This document shows positions 1 through 13,478 of a stretch of 64,000 bases of DNA, in pieces. Positions within the stretch are counted from its first letter, which is position 1. Each line of letters begins with the position of its first letter. The stretch lies in contig JACCIC010000063.1 of the NCBI GenBank assembly GCA_018907035.1, positions 1,249,001 to 1,313,000 on the forward strand, given 5' to 3'. The DNA comes from Sycobia sp. Sy_11. Its lineage: Eukaryota; Arthropoda; Insecta; Hymenoptera; Epichrysomallidae. The translations under genes and the position numbers were made by a program. The notes beneath the pieces are model-generated. The model was not told where the DNA came from and made no database searches. It saw only the letters and a program-made list of their open reading frames with translations.

Positions 1-514
1 TTAGAAGTCTAAGTCGTAAATTTAGGTATAAGCACATATTATTTCACTAATTTTATTCAGACCTAATGAATTAAATTATAATTATGCTTGGTAATCTTAA
101 GTAATGTCATTTCTATTATCAAATATTCTTTATGGAAATTATTTCGTGAAAATATATAGATTTTATTTTAAAAAAGACATTCAAAAGTATGGTTTTCTTT
201 AAAACTTAAACTTAGTCATGTTTCTCGTCGTTAAAAATCTACGATATAGTTGTACAATGTCAAAGATGCATTTTAAGTAGAATAAAAAATCTTTACTTTT
301 AATAGAATTTCCAGAAATTCTACAAAAATGGAATGAAGAACATAAAATTATTTAAATCAATCGTCTTGAAAGTGCATAAAAATAATCAGGTCAGCGCTGT
401 ACCGAACGCTGAAACTTTCGTTCTCTATTTCTTTATTTGTAAATCCATACGCAAACTCTTATTTTCACTCAGCCAGGCGAGAAGTTTTAATGAGGACGCT
501 CTGTTTTCTTGCAG
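1..514. other. AT-rich intron upstream of the receptor-tail exons
   Basis: This stretch has no convincing coding content. It ends in a pyrimidine-rich tract and a cag acceptor at 512-514. It is read as the 3' part of an intron whose 5' exons, encoding the extracellular and membrane parts of the receptor, lie left of the window. Confidence 0.6.
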
Positions 515-3500
515 GAATAAACAAATCGCAGACGGCGGATATGTACGCGCCGTCGACGGTGAACGGGGACACGATGACCGGGGAGCTGAGCTCGGTGTCC
601 GACGAGAAGAGCGACGTCAACTTCGACGCTAATGATTACGTGGTCAGTGCGATCAGTCAATATGTTCTAAGTAACAAGTAACTCCGGAGGGTAGGTTTGA
701 GTTCTGTTAACCCTTTTCATTTTCACTCCCTTTTACTTTTATTTTGACGTTACCTCTTCATTTTTTTAACTCCCTTCAAAATTTTTTACCATCTGATTAT
801 TAGTCTGCTTTTGCACACTATACTTTTTCCTCGTTCGTTTGAATTATTTTAATTAATAACCTACGTCCTACAATTCCTCTCACTTTTCTCTCTTCTTTCA
901 AGCCAGCTGCTTAGATCCTCCGGGGGTTAGTTGTATAGAATTGATACTAAACATTCGAAATACTTACGTTTGTTTATCGTACTTACAAAGTTCTCGATAC
1001 ATTATCAGCTTTCTAGACATCCAAGTCCAACATTCAAAATAGAATTTCTTTAATAAAATAAACATACTGTAACATGATCGAAAAACAAGCGTACCTCAAT
1101 AACATTACTAACATGCATGAAAAATATTTAGTTAGTCTAACTTATATAATTAATTTGTTTGTTAATCTACAGAATGTATTTAAACGTAAAACAAATTTAA
1201 GTACTACATCTGTACATTTTATTGCACATATACAAGTGTTACAAACGTCGAAATAAAATTACAAAAATTTTAAATTAAAATTCGTTCAAAATAATAATAT
1301 TTTTCGATTTCATATTGTATAAGAAAAAATGGATACTTGATAACTATAAAACAATAATAAAAATTATTTTACTCGTAAGCTCGTTCGCATTACTGAAATT
1401 AAATCAAGTAATTTAGAGAAAAGAAAAACAAATAATTTTTATTTTAGAATTTTCAAGTATAAGGGAATTGGTGTCATGATTTTTAAAAATTCTGGGTTTG
1501 ACAAGCAAACAACCAAATTACAGACTAATGTTGGGTTAGACCAGGAGATCCAAAAATGATTTTAATTTATAATTTCGAGGTTCGAGTGGGGCTGTAAATT
1601 ATATTTAAAATCAAGTTCCTTTTAATGGAATTCTTCGCATTCTAAAAACTAAATTATTTTACTGCGTATATTATTTTTCAAAGTAATTCTAATTTATAAA
1701 AAATATGACCTGTAATCACGTACTGAAAAGTATTAAATATAGCATAATATTTATTGGAGAGAAAAAATAATTTTTATCATGGTACCGGCAAAGCTCATAT
1801 TGTTTAAATTAATATTATAATTTAACTGATATTCTAATTTGTAATCAGTTATATATTAAGAAAAGAACAACTTAATTGTATAAACTCACTGTTTAAACAA
1901 ATTAAACAAATCATCGGTCACCTAAAAATTCAATGTAGATAATTGAATTGATCTGATCAAGAATATAAATAACTCAGTTATTCTTAGTAGTAAAATATTA
2001 ATCAAATAAAAGTCAAAGAATGTTGACAATCTAATTAATGTGAAATTTATACTATATTTTTAACTGTTATACTTTATCTCTTAGCAACAAACTTTTTTAA
2101 TGTAATTGCTTTCAATATTCATCTTTGGAATTGTTACATTGCATTACATTACAATTTGACATAGATATTTATAACTGTTTTTTAAAAGTTAATACTTATT
2201 GTTACTTATTGATATAGCAAATACTGTTGATGTGTTTGTTCTAAATAGTAACATATAAAAATTAGAGGAGAATTTATTTTGTATAATAATAGTAAAGTTT
2301 TAAAGAATTTGGAATAATAAGTTGTCTTTAAAACTTTGAAGAAGGCGGTATTAAACCTGAAAATACATTGACAATTTCATATTTTAAATTCCAGTTGATT
2401 AATTAACTTTATACAAAATCAATGAAATAGTGATATAATATTTTAACTTTAATAATTTTCTTTATGCCTGATAAATTGCCGTAACTTCGTTGGAACTAAT
2501 GCCGCCACTCTCTTCTATTAATGAAATCGCTACAACAAGAAGTATGATAATCTACGATTGTATATATAACAATCTTGAATTTCGCCTAATATTGAGATTG
2601 CATGTTTTGACTATTATAATAATGTGATTTTACATGATGCACTTACCAATTTTCTATTATAAATTAGCCAGTTATTGCAATGAAAAAATTTTTTTCACAT
2701 TATCCAATTCGACATTCATATATCGAATATGATATTTATTCTAATCCAGAAATAATAAAAATTATCGAATTACAGTATTACTATATTAATTTCGATTTAA
2801 AGTATTTTGTTGAAATATTATTTTTAAAGCTAAACTGTGAAACAGAATCAAAGAAGTAATAATAATTAAAGAAAGAAATTCAACGTTATAAACAACAAAT
2901 AAGTACGTTTGATTTATGGAGAACAATTAGATTGATTGAAAGAATAACTCAAAGCTATTAATAATTGTGAACTAATATCATTGATTACGAGACCGTGGTT
3001 TCACGAAAAAATTACTACATCCTTCATAATTCACTATTCTTATGTGCAAATATATGAAGAATGAAAAAATTTCGTCTATAGAGCTCGGTACAGCAAATTA
3101 AGCAACTTGAGCGTACTATAACAATAATAACAATGACGATGACGATAAAGCGAGGGGCGACCGAGAGTCGAAAACAAGCCACAAGTTTAGCACATTGCAC
3201 TGTTCGTAACAGGACGAGGGGCGTAAGACGGCGGCCAGCACCTACCTGATCGACCCCACCCTGCCGGACTACGGCAAGAGCGGCCTCGAGATGCAGGTGC
3301 ACCACCAGCAGGGCACCCTTAATCGGCGCAGCAACCACATGCCCAGCATCCTGAACATGGACTCGCCGCCCCAGCGGACGACGGCCAGTGGCACGTTATC
3401 CGGTGGGTCTCTCGTCGACGACGATGTCGCTATCGACGCTACAACTACCACTACTACTACTACTACTGCTACCAGTACTGCTACTGCAACTAGCATCGAC

Positions 3501-6464
3501 GGTCTTATGATGCCTAGGTGCCGAAAAGCCTCTCAAGATTCTACTTATATATATATATCGCTCTTGGTGTCTTCTCACGAACCGCTGGCCAGATCCATTA
3601 CACGCCTTGTGCCCTCCTACTCTTTAGTGTAACTTGCATATCACGTGCTCGTTTTTCTTTTCTTTTCTTTTTCTTTTTTTTTTTTTTTTTTTTTTTTGAA
3701 CATTTTTTATACACACATAGCTCGCTCTTTTTACATTATGAATATCTCCTGACGGCGTCTGTCTTACAGTTATGGATATATTCGCTCATTATCACACGAA
3801 AGTTTTGTAAATGCAATTCAATTTGGCTTTCTCGCTAATGAAACCAAATGTAAGGCATGGCGAAGTATTTCGTGAGTTTTATTAGCTTTCCGCTATCCCA
3901 TCTACTTCTTCATTCATTAAATTTATATCTCGTGAATTTGCGCTTAAACTTAAATAGCATTCAATTAATAAACATTAACTTGTTCATAATCTTATAATTG
4001 GCCTAAATTTTCACTCGATATTGTTATTAATCTTTTATTGGCTGTGCCTAAAATTGATCACAGCTTTCGAAAATATAAAAACAAAAAATTTTTTCGAATA
4101 AATACAAATTTAATTACACTTGTTGATTATTATATAAGTTGAAAAAAGATTTGTGATCTTCGGAAGAAGTTTATGATTCAGTTGTAGGTGACGTTAGCCT
4201 CTTAAGGAATATTTCGCTTGTAGCTTTCTTTAAACTAAAGTTTATGAACTAGAAATTTTATCAATGAATCATGAATTAAAAGCACGTCCTTATCGATAAA
4301 GCTAAAACTTTTCATTTTTTTTTAATTTTTCAACAGTTTAATAATAATTTTAGCATTATAATAACGCGTTTAATATTTTAGCATGAGTATTACACATAAA
4401 AATAATCTATGTGAAACATTCGTATAGTTGCTTATAAATACACGTTAGTGACATTTAACTTGGTCTGGCCAGTTCTGCCCGTCTCCCACATTTCCGGAAT
4501 GTAACTGTTGACTTGATGTTTCATTCATCATCTGTCAATATGAATTTCAAACATGCACAATGTCATTCAACAGTTCACTTTGCAACCTTCGGCACTTAAA
4601 AAGTTCGCTCGATCAAATCTTTTACTTCATTATATCGCTAAAAGCATCGACTTGTAATGATTATAATTTTTTATTAATTGCACCGATCTATCGATTTTAG
4701 GGAAGCAGTTTCAACTCATATTATTTAATTATTCAGATCAGTTTAGTAAGAAATTATTTAATTAACTATTATTATTACAATTGTTACTGTTGTTATTGTT
4801 ATTGTTCTTATTATTATTATGATTTTGTTATTTTTATTACATATTTATAATTATAATAAATCTGTGAGAAATATTTTTAATACTCAGAGTTTAATACGTT
4901 AACTAAATACATATTGATATACTACCGTCTAAAACATACTTAGCCCGAATTGTTAAAGATTAACAGTGAAGCAATAAGATGATAACTTTTATAACATACT
5001 TTTCATCTGATTTCTAATAAATTATTATTAATATAAAATAAAAACATGAAATCTATGAAAATTTCAAGATATCCGATTTATATTAATCGTTTTCGAATTA
5101 ATGTCGTCGATTAGTGAACTGCAAATCCAATAATATTATTTACAAGTCGAATGCGCGAGAGGTCGTTATTTCTCGTTATTTTTTCCCTTATTAATAGAAA
5201 ATTCAACTGCAAACAGAGCATGAGAAAGAAAGATTGAGCGGTTTGCTTCGTTAGTTCTTACGATTGAGCACAAAATGATATTATGAGATGGCAGAGAAGT
5301 AAGGCACGCGAGCTGATATATTATGCTTGTGAGGTTTTTCGCTATAATTTTGCATGATTATTTTTGTAAACATTACTGAACGCGAACATTATGTCACATT
5401 CATTATCAAAATACTTCGTAAAAGATACATGATCGCATTTCGTTAATGATGCACTAAGATTTTATTCTACTTTCTTTTAAGAAAATGTATTATTAAACTA
5501 TCAAATCTAGTGAACGCTTAAATACACGATTATATCTTTTAGTATAATCTTAACGAAACCAATGTTTATAAAAATAAAATTTCGATTGAAAAAATATATA
5601 TTACAAATTATGCAGCCTACTATAGTTAATGGCTGATATATACAGATAGTCTTATATTTACATATACCTTCTTGAATTTAATATAATTTATATTCATTTT
5701 CTGCATCAAAAAGATTTACCCATTCTGGCTTTCCGCACAATTGGTGATATTAGAGTATTCTCCAAACGATATGGATATTAGAAATAATTGACCTACTTAT
5801 TCATCCGAAAGTTAAGAAAAGAACATTAGTCGAAAGTAGTATCAGACTTACCGCATCAGACATTTTTAATCACGCCACTTCTGTAGTCTAATCTTATTTT
5901 TCACTTTTCCAGCTTTCTCTTTGTCTGACAGTTTGATATTTCGAAGTGCAAGCTAATTAATTAAAAATCATAGCAACACTGTTTTAATTCCATTTTATTC
6001 TAGACGGGTGAAACCATTTACTTTTAAATACGAAAATTAGAATACGAGTATAGTATTTAAATCGATTGAACTTGTTGAAACTGTCGAATCGCTTAATTGA
6101 AACTGTGAGCTTAGAATGGTGTAAATTGACAAATTCGCATAAGTAGTGTCGGTCTTACGACGTCCGACGATCAATAGCCAGAGCGCTTTCGTCGTCCGCG
6201 ACGAAGGAGGTAAAGAAAGACGAGCCTTAAAGGCCCTTTGCTCTTGTCCGCAGCTTCGAAATCCAGCTACATCGGCAACCCGAGCCCTGCTCCGCCGTCC
6301 GACGGAAATTTCTACAGCATGGAGATGGAGACTGGCCGCTTTATGGGGTATGAGAACCCGAGCCCGGCCCCGACCTCGACGATCCTCGAGGGGCCGGGCC
6401 CGGGCGCCTACTACCCCTCCCTCAACCCCGTCTCCGGCCACCACCACCACCACCAGCATCAGCA

Positions 6465-6497
<33 letters not shown>

Positions 6498-6813
6498 TCA
6501 GCCCCAGCAGCTCCCGGGCGGCGGCAGCAGCAGCCTCGGCAGCGGCAGCCTCATAATGGGGATGGGCCCCCTCGGCGGGGGCACCGGGGGCATGGGCACC
6601 CTGACCAGGAACAGGACGCTGCCGCGGCCTGTGCCCCCCCCAGACGTCACTGTTATGACTGCCGGAACAAAGTCGCCCCTACCGCCCACGGTACCCCCCC
6701 CGCCAGCTACATTTGCACGTGTGGCCCCCATCCCCGGACATTCCCACGGGCACCCACTGTCAACTTTCACATCGACGCCGCAGTACTCTGATATTGACGG
6801 GCACCTCGTCTGA
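515..6813 (+). CDS. Cytoplasmic tail exons of a transmembrane adhesion receptor (Kirre/Roughest-like, tentative), 5' partial
   Basis: Three exons join in phase: 515-642 (starts with the last two bases of a codon), 3213-3402 and 6254-6813 with TGA at 6811-6813, giving about 291 residues. The introns use gtcagt/ag and gtgggt/ag borders. The peptide has no signal or membrane segment. It contains possible tyrosine docking sites (NDYVDEG, TYLID, SSYIGNP, and GYENP, which fits the Grb2 SH2 pattern YxNx), a His/Gln-rich opa-type repeat at about 6440-6510, and Pro-rich SH3-type motifs (RTLPRPVPPPDV). It ends in DIDGHLV. Tyr docking sites, an opa-like repeat and a short C-terminal ligand are known for Kirre/Roughest/Neph adhesion proteins; the match is from general resemblance, so identity is tentative. 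Alternatives are another neuronal Ig receptor such as Turtle or Dscam2-like. The extracellular part lies outside the window. Confidence 0.72.
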
Positions 6814-6957
6814 GGCCGCCAGCGGCTTAGTGGCGCCGAGGCCGGCGCCCCCGACGAGGAGTCGCGGTCGGCGCCCGCGGACGGCGACGGGGACTGCGAC
6901 GAGGGCAGCGACGAGGGCAGCGACGAGGACAGCGACGAGGACAGCACCAGGCTCTAG
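6814..6957 (+). other. In-frame acidic C-terminal extension after the UGA stop (candidate readthrough)
   Basis: After the TGA at 6811-6813 the same frame stays open for 47 codons to TAG at 6955-6957. The predicted tail starts GRQRLSGAEAG, becomes a run of Asp/Glu/Ser repeats (DEGSDEGSDEDSDEDS) and ends STRL. By my count about 96% of third positions are G or C, against about 79% of first and 57% of second positions. That is the three-base pattern of coding sequence and the same frame as the main exon. STRL fits the class I PDZ ligand pattern S/T-x-hydrophobic, while the short form ends HLV. The stop context is UGA-G, not the most leaky UGA-C. Expression as protein is an inference. Confidence 0.5.
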
Positions 6958-7594
6958 GCCGGCCGCCGGGCCGTGCGGCTCCGTTACCGGTTCGGTGAGG
7001 GCGGGCTCCCGCGCCGCGGCTGCGCGCCGCTGAGCTCGTGGGCTCGAAGCTGTCGTTATTCTGCACTCCATTCGTCGACGAGGACCGATCTAGACTTAGT
7101 CGAAGAAGTTCGACAAAAGATTTCACAGACTGGTGTCGAACGAGCATCTTCCGAAAAATATTCCGTCTATTGTATAAAAACAACTGAAACTGAAAAAACC
7201 TTTTCAAGCCTTTACAAAAAATTCTGATCGACGAAAGCAAAAGCCTACATTTGCATTTTATACTAAACTATTGATAAGCGCCGATTGTGTCAATTCTTAA
7301 CTGATATCGATGATACTTCTTGTTTTTCATGCAATATATTAGCAAGAAACGACAAAAGAATTTCATATCGCCCCCCCCCCGTTTTATCGATAATTATAAT
7401 TATTTTATTATTAAGGCCGAATGGAGTGCATTATAATATCGGACTCTTCGATCGATCATTCGCCAAAATTACTTAATCGGTAACAGACAATTTTTCCGCA
7501 CAGAGGGACAAAACTGTGAATATTAAGCTGTGGTTCTTTATTAGAGTGTAAAGAAGATAATTAAAAATGAAAAGCATGGACACCGTTACCCGTA

Positions 7595-7600
7595 AATAAA
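7595..7600 (+). terminator. Proximal poly(A) signal AATAAA
   Basis: AATAAA is followed within 25-60 bases by a GU-rich run (gtggttgtgtttttgtg). This is the nearest good cleavage signal downstream of the receptor-tail stop codons. Confidence 0.45.
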
Positions 7601-10600
7601 TTAGGTGCGCTTTAACAGTTTGTACATCGAGTGGTTGTGTTTTTGTGTAAATATGTGTATGACGATAATGCGAGAAAGTGACAGATTTTAAGATTTTAGT
7701 ATATCAATATAAGTGCGACTGTTCGTATTCAGCACTCGATTCGCTTATTCGTTCTTTTTGAATGATTTTTCAAGTTATCCACGTAACAGCGTCTTTTTTG
7801 ATAACTTGTAAAAACCAAAGTTACGTGTAATATAGTCGTGAGAAGAGAAAATGGCATAAAAAAATACGTTGTTTTTTATTGTAAGAAGAAAAAATTCGAT
7901 TTATTTGACGTTTTCTCTTGTCCGTAGTTTTTGTAATATGTCCTTTTAAGGTGGATAGATACATTTATGCTCAAATCTCTTTTACGATGACTTTTACATC
8001 CATATAGAATCTCAGTCAAGTTTCAAAGAGGCCGTTTCGTTGAATTTTATCAGATTTTTGAAACCGATATTTGAGATGAATAGCGCGCGTATAACCACGA
8101 AGCGACTGTGATTTTCATCAGCATCGCTTCTGAATAAGTCAATATATTCACATTGTAAAGTTAATGTATAAATACATTTAGCATTTTTTCTCAAAGTAAA
8201 CTATCAATATTCCCAAGTCCGGAGTTCATTTGCCTTTCGTACGTAAAAAGTCTGCGCGAATTATACAACAAGCAAGAATGGTAAATTTAAAAAACCGTAG
8301 CTAACGTGTACTAATAAAATTTCGTTATTATTATACAACGAAAACAAGTTGAGGATTATAACGAAACGAAAGTACTTTAAAAGAACACAAGTAGCCGAAT
8401 GTAATTCGACGAGAAAAATTAGCTTTGTAAAAAATTGACTAAGAACAGCGCGTCGAAAAATCATTCGAAAGACATGAAAGTGAGTGTGTCGCTGTAGTGA
8501 TATATCTTTATGGAGAAGACAATAGCGTATATAACATTGTTAAATTACTAAATAATGCTAGGTTTTCATTCCGTTCCGTTTAAACTTTTTACCCAATGCG
8601 TACCGTTAACTTGCTGTGTGTATTAGAACTATTCAAATAGTTAATTTTATAATAAAAAGAAAAAATAAATAAATAAATAAATAAATGGCATAAAAAATGC
8701 ATTTAAAATGTGGTTTAATCAAATTTTCAAATTCTTAATTAAGTTCGTAGAGTTTAAACGTAAGCAACGAGAAAGAAAAAAGCATTATTTTTCATTCTTG
8801 GTTCTTTTTACTGTATATATATGGTATTAATCAACACGGAATTTATGTCCGCGGCAATCGGAAGACTTGATATTATCTCAGATCTTATATGCATAAATGA
8901 ATATATAAGAGACTATCTTCACTGAGAATTTATACAAATACATTTTTTTCGCATTTATTTCCCATTTAATTGTTCGTTCGTGTAAATAGCGTGTAGAGCA
9001 CATCAATTTTTAACACAAATATGCACACAATTTAATAAGCAAAACCTTTATTTCAACACTGTTGTAAAGCATAATAAAAAAAGTAATTTCAAATGGAGTA
9101 TATGAGGGTCTCATTACGTCGTATTACGTCGTAGGCTAAAGTTTCTTAGAATATATTCGCTCCGTAGGCCATCCAAAACAAACAGAAAACAAAGAGGAGA
9201 ACAAGCCAGAATACAAAGAATCGTGTATAATGTCGCAATTATGAGGTACTTTTTTTATTTTGTTGTTTATTTCACGTCGAATGCCTAAGTAGTTGATATA
9301 GATATTATTTAGCAGCCGACAAATCAAAGAAAATGTAATTAGATCGACGCGATGATTAATAAACATTAATTGTGCAGAACTTTAATATATGCGTTTTGGC
9401 CTATATTGCAATTATGTAAATATATAGACAAGCGGAATAATTAGGCACTGATTTTCTGCAACAACGCGCGCGACACTTGGAGGTTAATTATCGATTATTT
9501 CTTCTGGTCGTCTGACTTTTTCCTCTCGGCATAAAATTCATACAGAAAAACTTCCCAAATCCTATCAAAATTTAATTAAAGAAAGAAGGGGAAATAAAAG
9601 ACAATTGTTCGAAAGTTTTCTGCGATTTTGTTGTTTCAAACGAGAAACTATTGTGATTGAGTGGTATAGTCGGGCCTGGTTGGGCAGTGCGCGCAGTTGA
9701 ACGCGCACTATAATAATTGTGCGAGGGGCAGAAACATTATAGCCATCAAGTGTCGCGCGCCACAAGGTATACCGTTATTAACAAAAAGTAAAGAAAAAAA
9801 TTTTATAAAAGAGATTATGCAAATACTGTTGAATTGATTATTACGATCATTTGTTACGATGAACGGCACGGGCCTACAAAGCTTACGAACGAACGCGTAT
9901 TGTTGACCTATAATTAATGATTAATAAACAAAAAAAAGATAATTAGAACAAAATTGAATTTAAAAAAGCCAATTGTTTGACGCGTGCAAAACGAGAGATG
10001 GAGGAAGCGTGGTTGAGACCGATAATCCGAGGAGACTTTAGGGAGAGAAAAAACAGGAAGTTAGAATAGTATAGAAATAATGAAGGGCGCGACAGAAGGA
10101 AGAGATTACGGTATGATCAATAATTAGAGAACATGTTAGCGCGTAATTAAGAAGTTCTATTTACATATACATGTTTTATATTTGTAATTAACGAATCATC
10201 TATTAAATTAAGTATTACCTGACAGCGTTAACTGGGGAGGAGGAAAAAAAATCTCAAACTATGCAATCTCCAAAGTATCTGACTAGCTGACCGCTAGAGA
10301 AACGTATGATCAAGCGCAAGTTTGACCTACTGAGGAAAACAGGAGATGAAAAGTAGTTTTTAAATCGTGATAAATCTAGCTGAATTCTTTCTTTGTAAAT
10401 ATTTTTATAAAAAAGATTCAAAAACTTTGAATAAGTAAAACTCTTTTATCGTTCTTTTTATCGAAAGATTTTAAAAATATTATTAATCAAATTATTTTAA
10501 TTTTATTTAATAAGATAATCTTTTCCTCAGTAAGACCAAAATATTGTCGGAGGAAAGCAGTACGCGAAGCGGATATTCGTCCACATTTAGTACCTTGGAG

Positions 10601-11152
10601 ATGGACATACCATCTGCAACAATATGTCACGATATTTGATATTTTAAATGATAAACGAAAAAAAAACTAATGATTCCGTTGATTATTCTAAGGCATAGTC
10701 AATCCTAATTATACAATCATTAAAATTATGAAAGAGTGCGAGAGACAAAGAGAATGCGTGGATGGAAGAGCGAAAGAAAAAAAGCAGGAAGTGAGGAATC
10801 GAGCGAGCGAGTGCGATAATATAGGTTAATGATTTTAAACGTGTAAATAATGTACATAAATAATTCTTAGATAGATATTGAAAATTGAAGAGCACGCATG
10901 ACGAATTACATATATCAATAATTAACAGAAAGTCGGAGGAATGAGAAGAATCGAGAGCTTTTTGTATAACAAGTTAAATAGAAGTCGATGTTCTCATCGC
11001 ACATACACTTTGCATCTTCGCGCGATTTTTTCCTCATCCGAGAATATTCATTGTACACGATGGTGGTCCTTTTTCATTAAAAATATAAATGAGCAAAAAA
11101 ATAAATAAATAAATAAACATAAAAAGACAGGATAAATAATTGATGCTACGTC

Positions 11153-11153
<1 letters not shown>

Positions 11154-11186
<33 letters not shown>
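11154..11186. repeat. (GA)n microsatellite
   Basis: An uninterrupted GA run of about 32 bases lies inside the presumed 3' UTR. Its reading frames (SLSLSL on the minus strand) are not genes. Confidence 0.9.
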
Positions 11187-11189
<3 letters not shown>

Positions 11190-12845
11190 CGAAAACAACC
11201 GTAAACGTGCACGGGCGATCGCGCGATAGAATTTTTATGAGAGAAGTCGAGTTTAATTTGTCAACGGTAAAATTTATTGTATATAACACTAATAAAATGA
11301 AATCATCGAATGACCGCTTCTGTTTCTTTTCGAGAAAAACAGCGACGGAAAAAATATTATACCTTAAGATATAAATGCGCAAAAAACGTACAACGTGAAC
11401 CGTAGGCGCGTCAAAAAGACGCGGTGTTGTATTATACAAGCGTTTATTTTTTGTTTGGATTTTTGTCAAAATCAAGGTACAAAAACAACGACGAAGCGTA
11501 CATATTAATATCGACACCGTCTCACGTCATAATGAAAAAAGCGACCATTCGTCGAGCTCCTGTTAACGAAAATTTCTTCATTTCTTTTCCATTTGTATAT
11601 ACAATCAGCATGAAGAAACCCCAAGCATTTGCAAGCACTATATCTTGGTCATGGAATTTTCAGTTTTTTATACTTTACTCTTTAAAATTTTATTGCTCGA
11701 CTGGCTCGTCCAAAATGGAGTTGCATCTGCTGGTGTACGGACGCACGCGGTGATGATAATCATATCTAAATGTTTTAAATTAAGATGCGTATATCTTATA
11801 TAATCGAAAGGGCGCCTATACGAGCAGATACAAATGTACATTTATTAGCCGAAAGCGCAGCTACGAAACGTATCGAAGGGGGACGTTTGTTTTCTACCGA
11901 ATCGTTATATTCTCTCACACCTAATCTATCGCATACTGCAATCAGAGAAAGCCAAATACCTCCGACGACTCGTGCAACGATATCTGTCTATATGCATCTC
12001 GAGCGAATTATTCCTTTTTATCCGTGCGTGAGTAAAATAATAATAATAACAAAAAAATCATGTAAGCCCAGTTGGTTCGGTAAGTGCGAACGCTTCCACC
12101 TATGTGCCAATACATTTAGTAAATGTTTTTCGATGTGTAATGTAAAAGACAAATGAAAACTTAAAAGGAAAAAAAATCACGCACGAGATGTGCGCGCGCG
12201 CATTGACATGACATTTTCTTCATCAAATTCGTTTATATCCATAAGTATTCCGTGTAAACAAAGATTAAGAAAGAAATGTGAATCCTCCGTCTTAAAATTA
12301 AGGGAGTAAACGGGAGTGAGGCTGGGCGGGAGAAGGAGAGGCTGCATGCGCTCGAGCAGTCGCGTGAGACTATAATTTAGCGCAAGGGAAAGGTCAAAAT
12401 CGGGTCGGAAATAATGAGGGTGAACGAGAATGAATAAGAAAAAAATCAGTAATGAGAAACGGCTCTCCGATATAATATAAAAGAACTTGTATAATATATA
12501 ATTAATAAAAAAAATTCATCGTACATTAATTACTGTACATATATATAGTATTTTTACATTCTAATTCTAAATTCCATTTCCGATTCTAAATGGTACAGTA
12601 CATCTCAGTGTGCTTCGCCTGTCATCCTTGCATTACTACTCTGCGTAACGAAAAGAAACAATTCTTTGTTCAATTTCCCCGCAAAGGAAAATAATTATCC
12701 ACGTACTTTTATTTCTTATCGCAATTATTAATTTTAAAATTATATTATGTTATTCTTATAATTGTAGTACGTAAGAGAAATATTTCTTATTTAGTTTTCA
12801 TAAGCTGTTACTCGATTATTCGCGTTAACGATTATTAACTAATAT

Positions 12846-12847
12846 GA

Positions 12848-12887
<40 letters not shown>

Positions 12888-12930
12888 ATGTGTGCATGTA
12901 TTTATGTATATATATATGTATCTATTTGTA

Positions 12931-13024
<94 letters not shown>

Positions 13025-13038
13025 TGTATATGTATATT
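12846..13038. repeat. (TA)n / (TATG)n microsatellite block
   Basis: About 190 bases of alternating TA with interspersed TATG and TGTA units. It gives open frames of Tyr-Ile repeats on both strands that should not be annotated as proteins. Confidence 0.9.
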
Positions 13039-13472
13039 GTATTATTTACGATAATGATGCATCGATTAATTTTTACATCTCGAGTCTTTCGCATTTCTCT
13101 ATTAACCGCTAACAAGTCGAATAATTTTCAAGCGAAAAATGTGACAAAAGAAACTTTCCTTAGATCGAGATAGTAACGACTGAAAAGCATATATAATATG
13201 AAAAATTGTTTTTTCTTTGTACTTTTCATTGCGTTGACGCTGTAATTATTACGAATATAAATGCACGAAGGCAGAGTGAAGCTTAACACGCTAGTCCTTA
13301 ATTTAAAACCAAAGTACGACGAAGAAAATTACGCATAGCTTTTAAGCGATTCTCAAATTAATGAAAGAGCTAAGTGTAAGAGGTACAGAGAGAAAAAATT
13401 ACTAATGAAATGGGAAAAACTTTACATTTTTGTGTCTTTGCGAGCAAAATGGCAGAGTGAAGGAAACAGAGA

Positions 13473-13478
13473 AATAAA
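13473..13478 (+). terminator. Distal poly(A) signal candidate
   Basis: AATAAA is followed by a T/G-rich stretch (gtaatctgtaatatgattattgtg). It is the best candidate for the distal end of the receptor transcript. Only RNA 3' ends can show its use. Confidence 0.3.

Noticed and set aside
6037..6498. Minus-strand frame of 153 residues rich in Leu/Val
   Set aside because: It is antisense to the polyQ/His exon of the receptor; the Leu/Val run mirrors CAG/CAC repeats.
6811..6813. UGA read as selenocysteine
   Set aside because: No Cys-like redox context or SECIS-like structure was noticed, and many insects lack selenoproteins; ordinary readthrough fits better.
6713..7240. Other-frame ORFs on both strands around the receptor stop
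   Set aside because: They are low-complexity Arg/Thr/Ala or Ser/Leu frames of GC-rich DNA. Only the receptor frame shows coding periodicity.
12825..13173. Tyr/Ile repeat proteins on both strands
   Set aside because: They are translations of TA/TATG microsatellite DNA.
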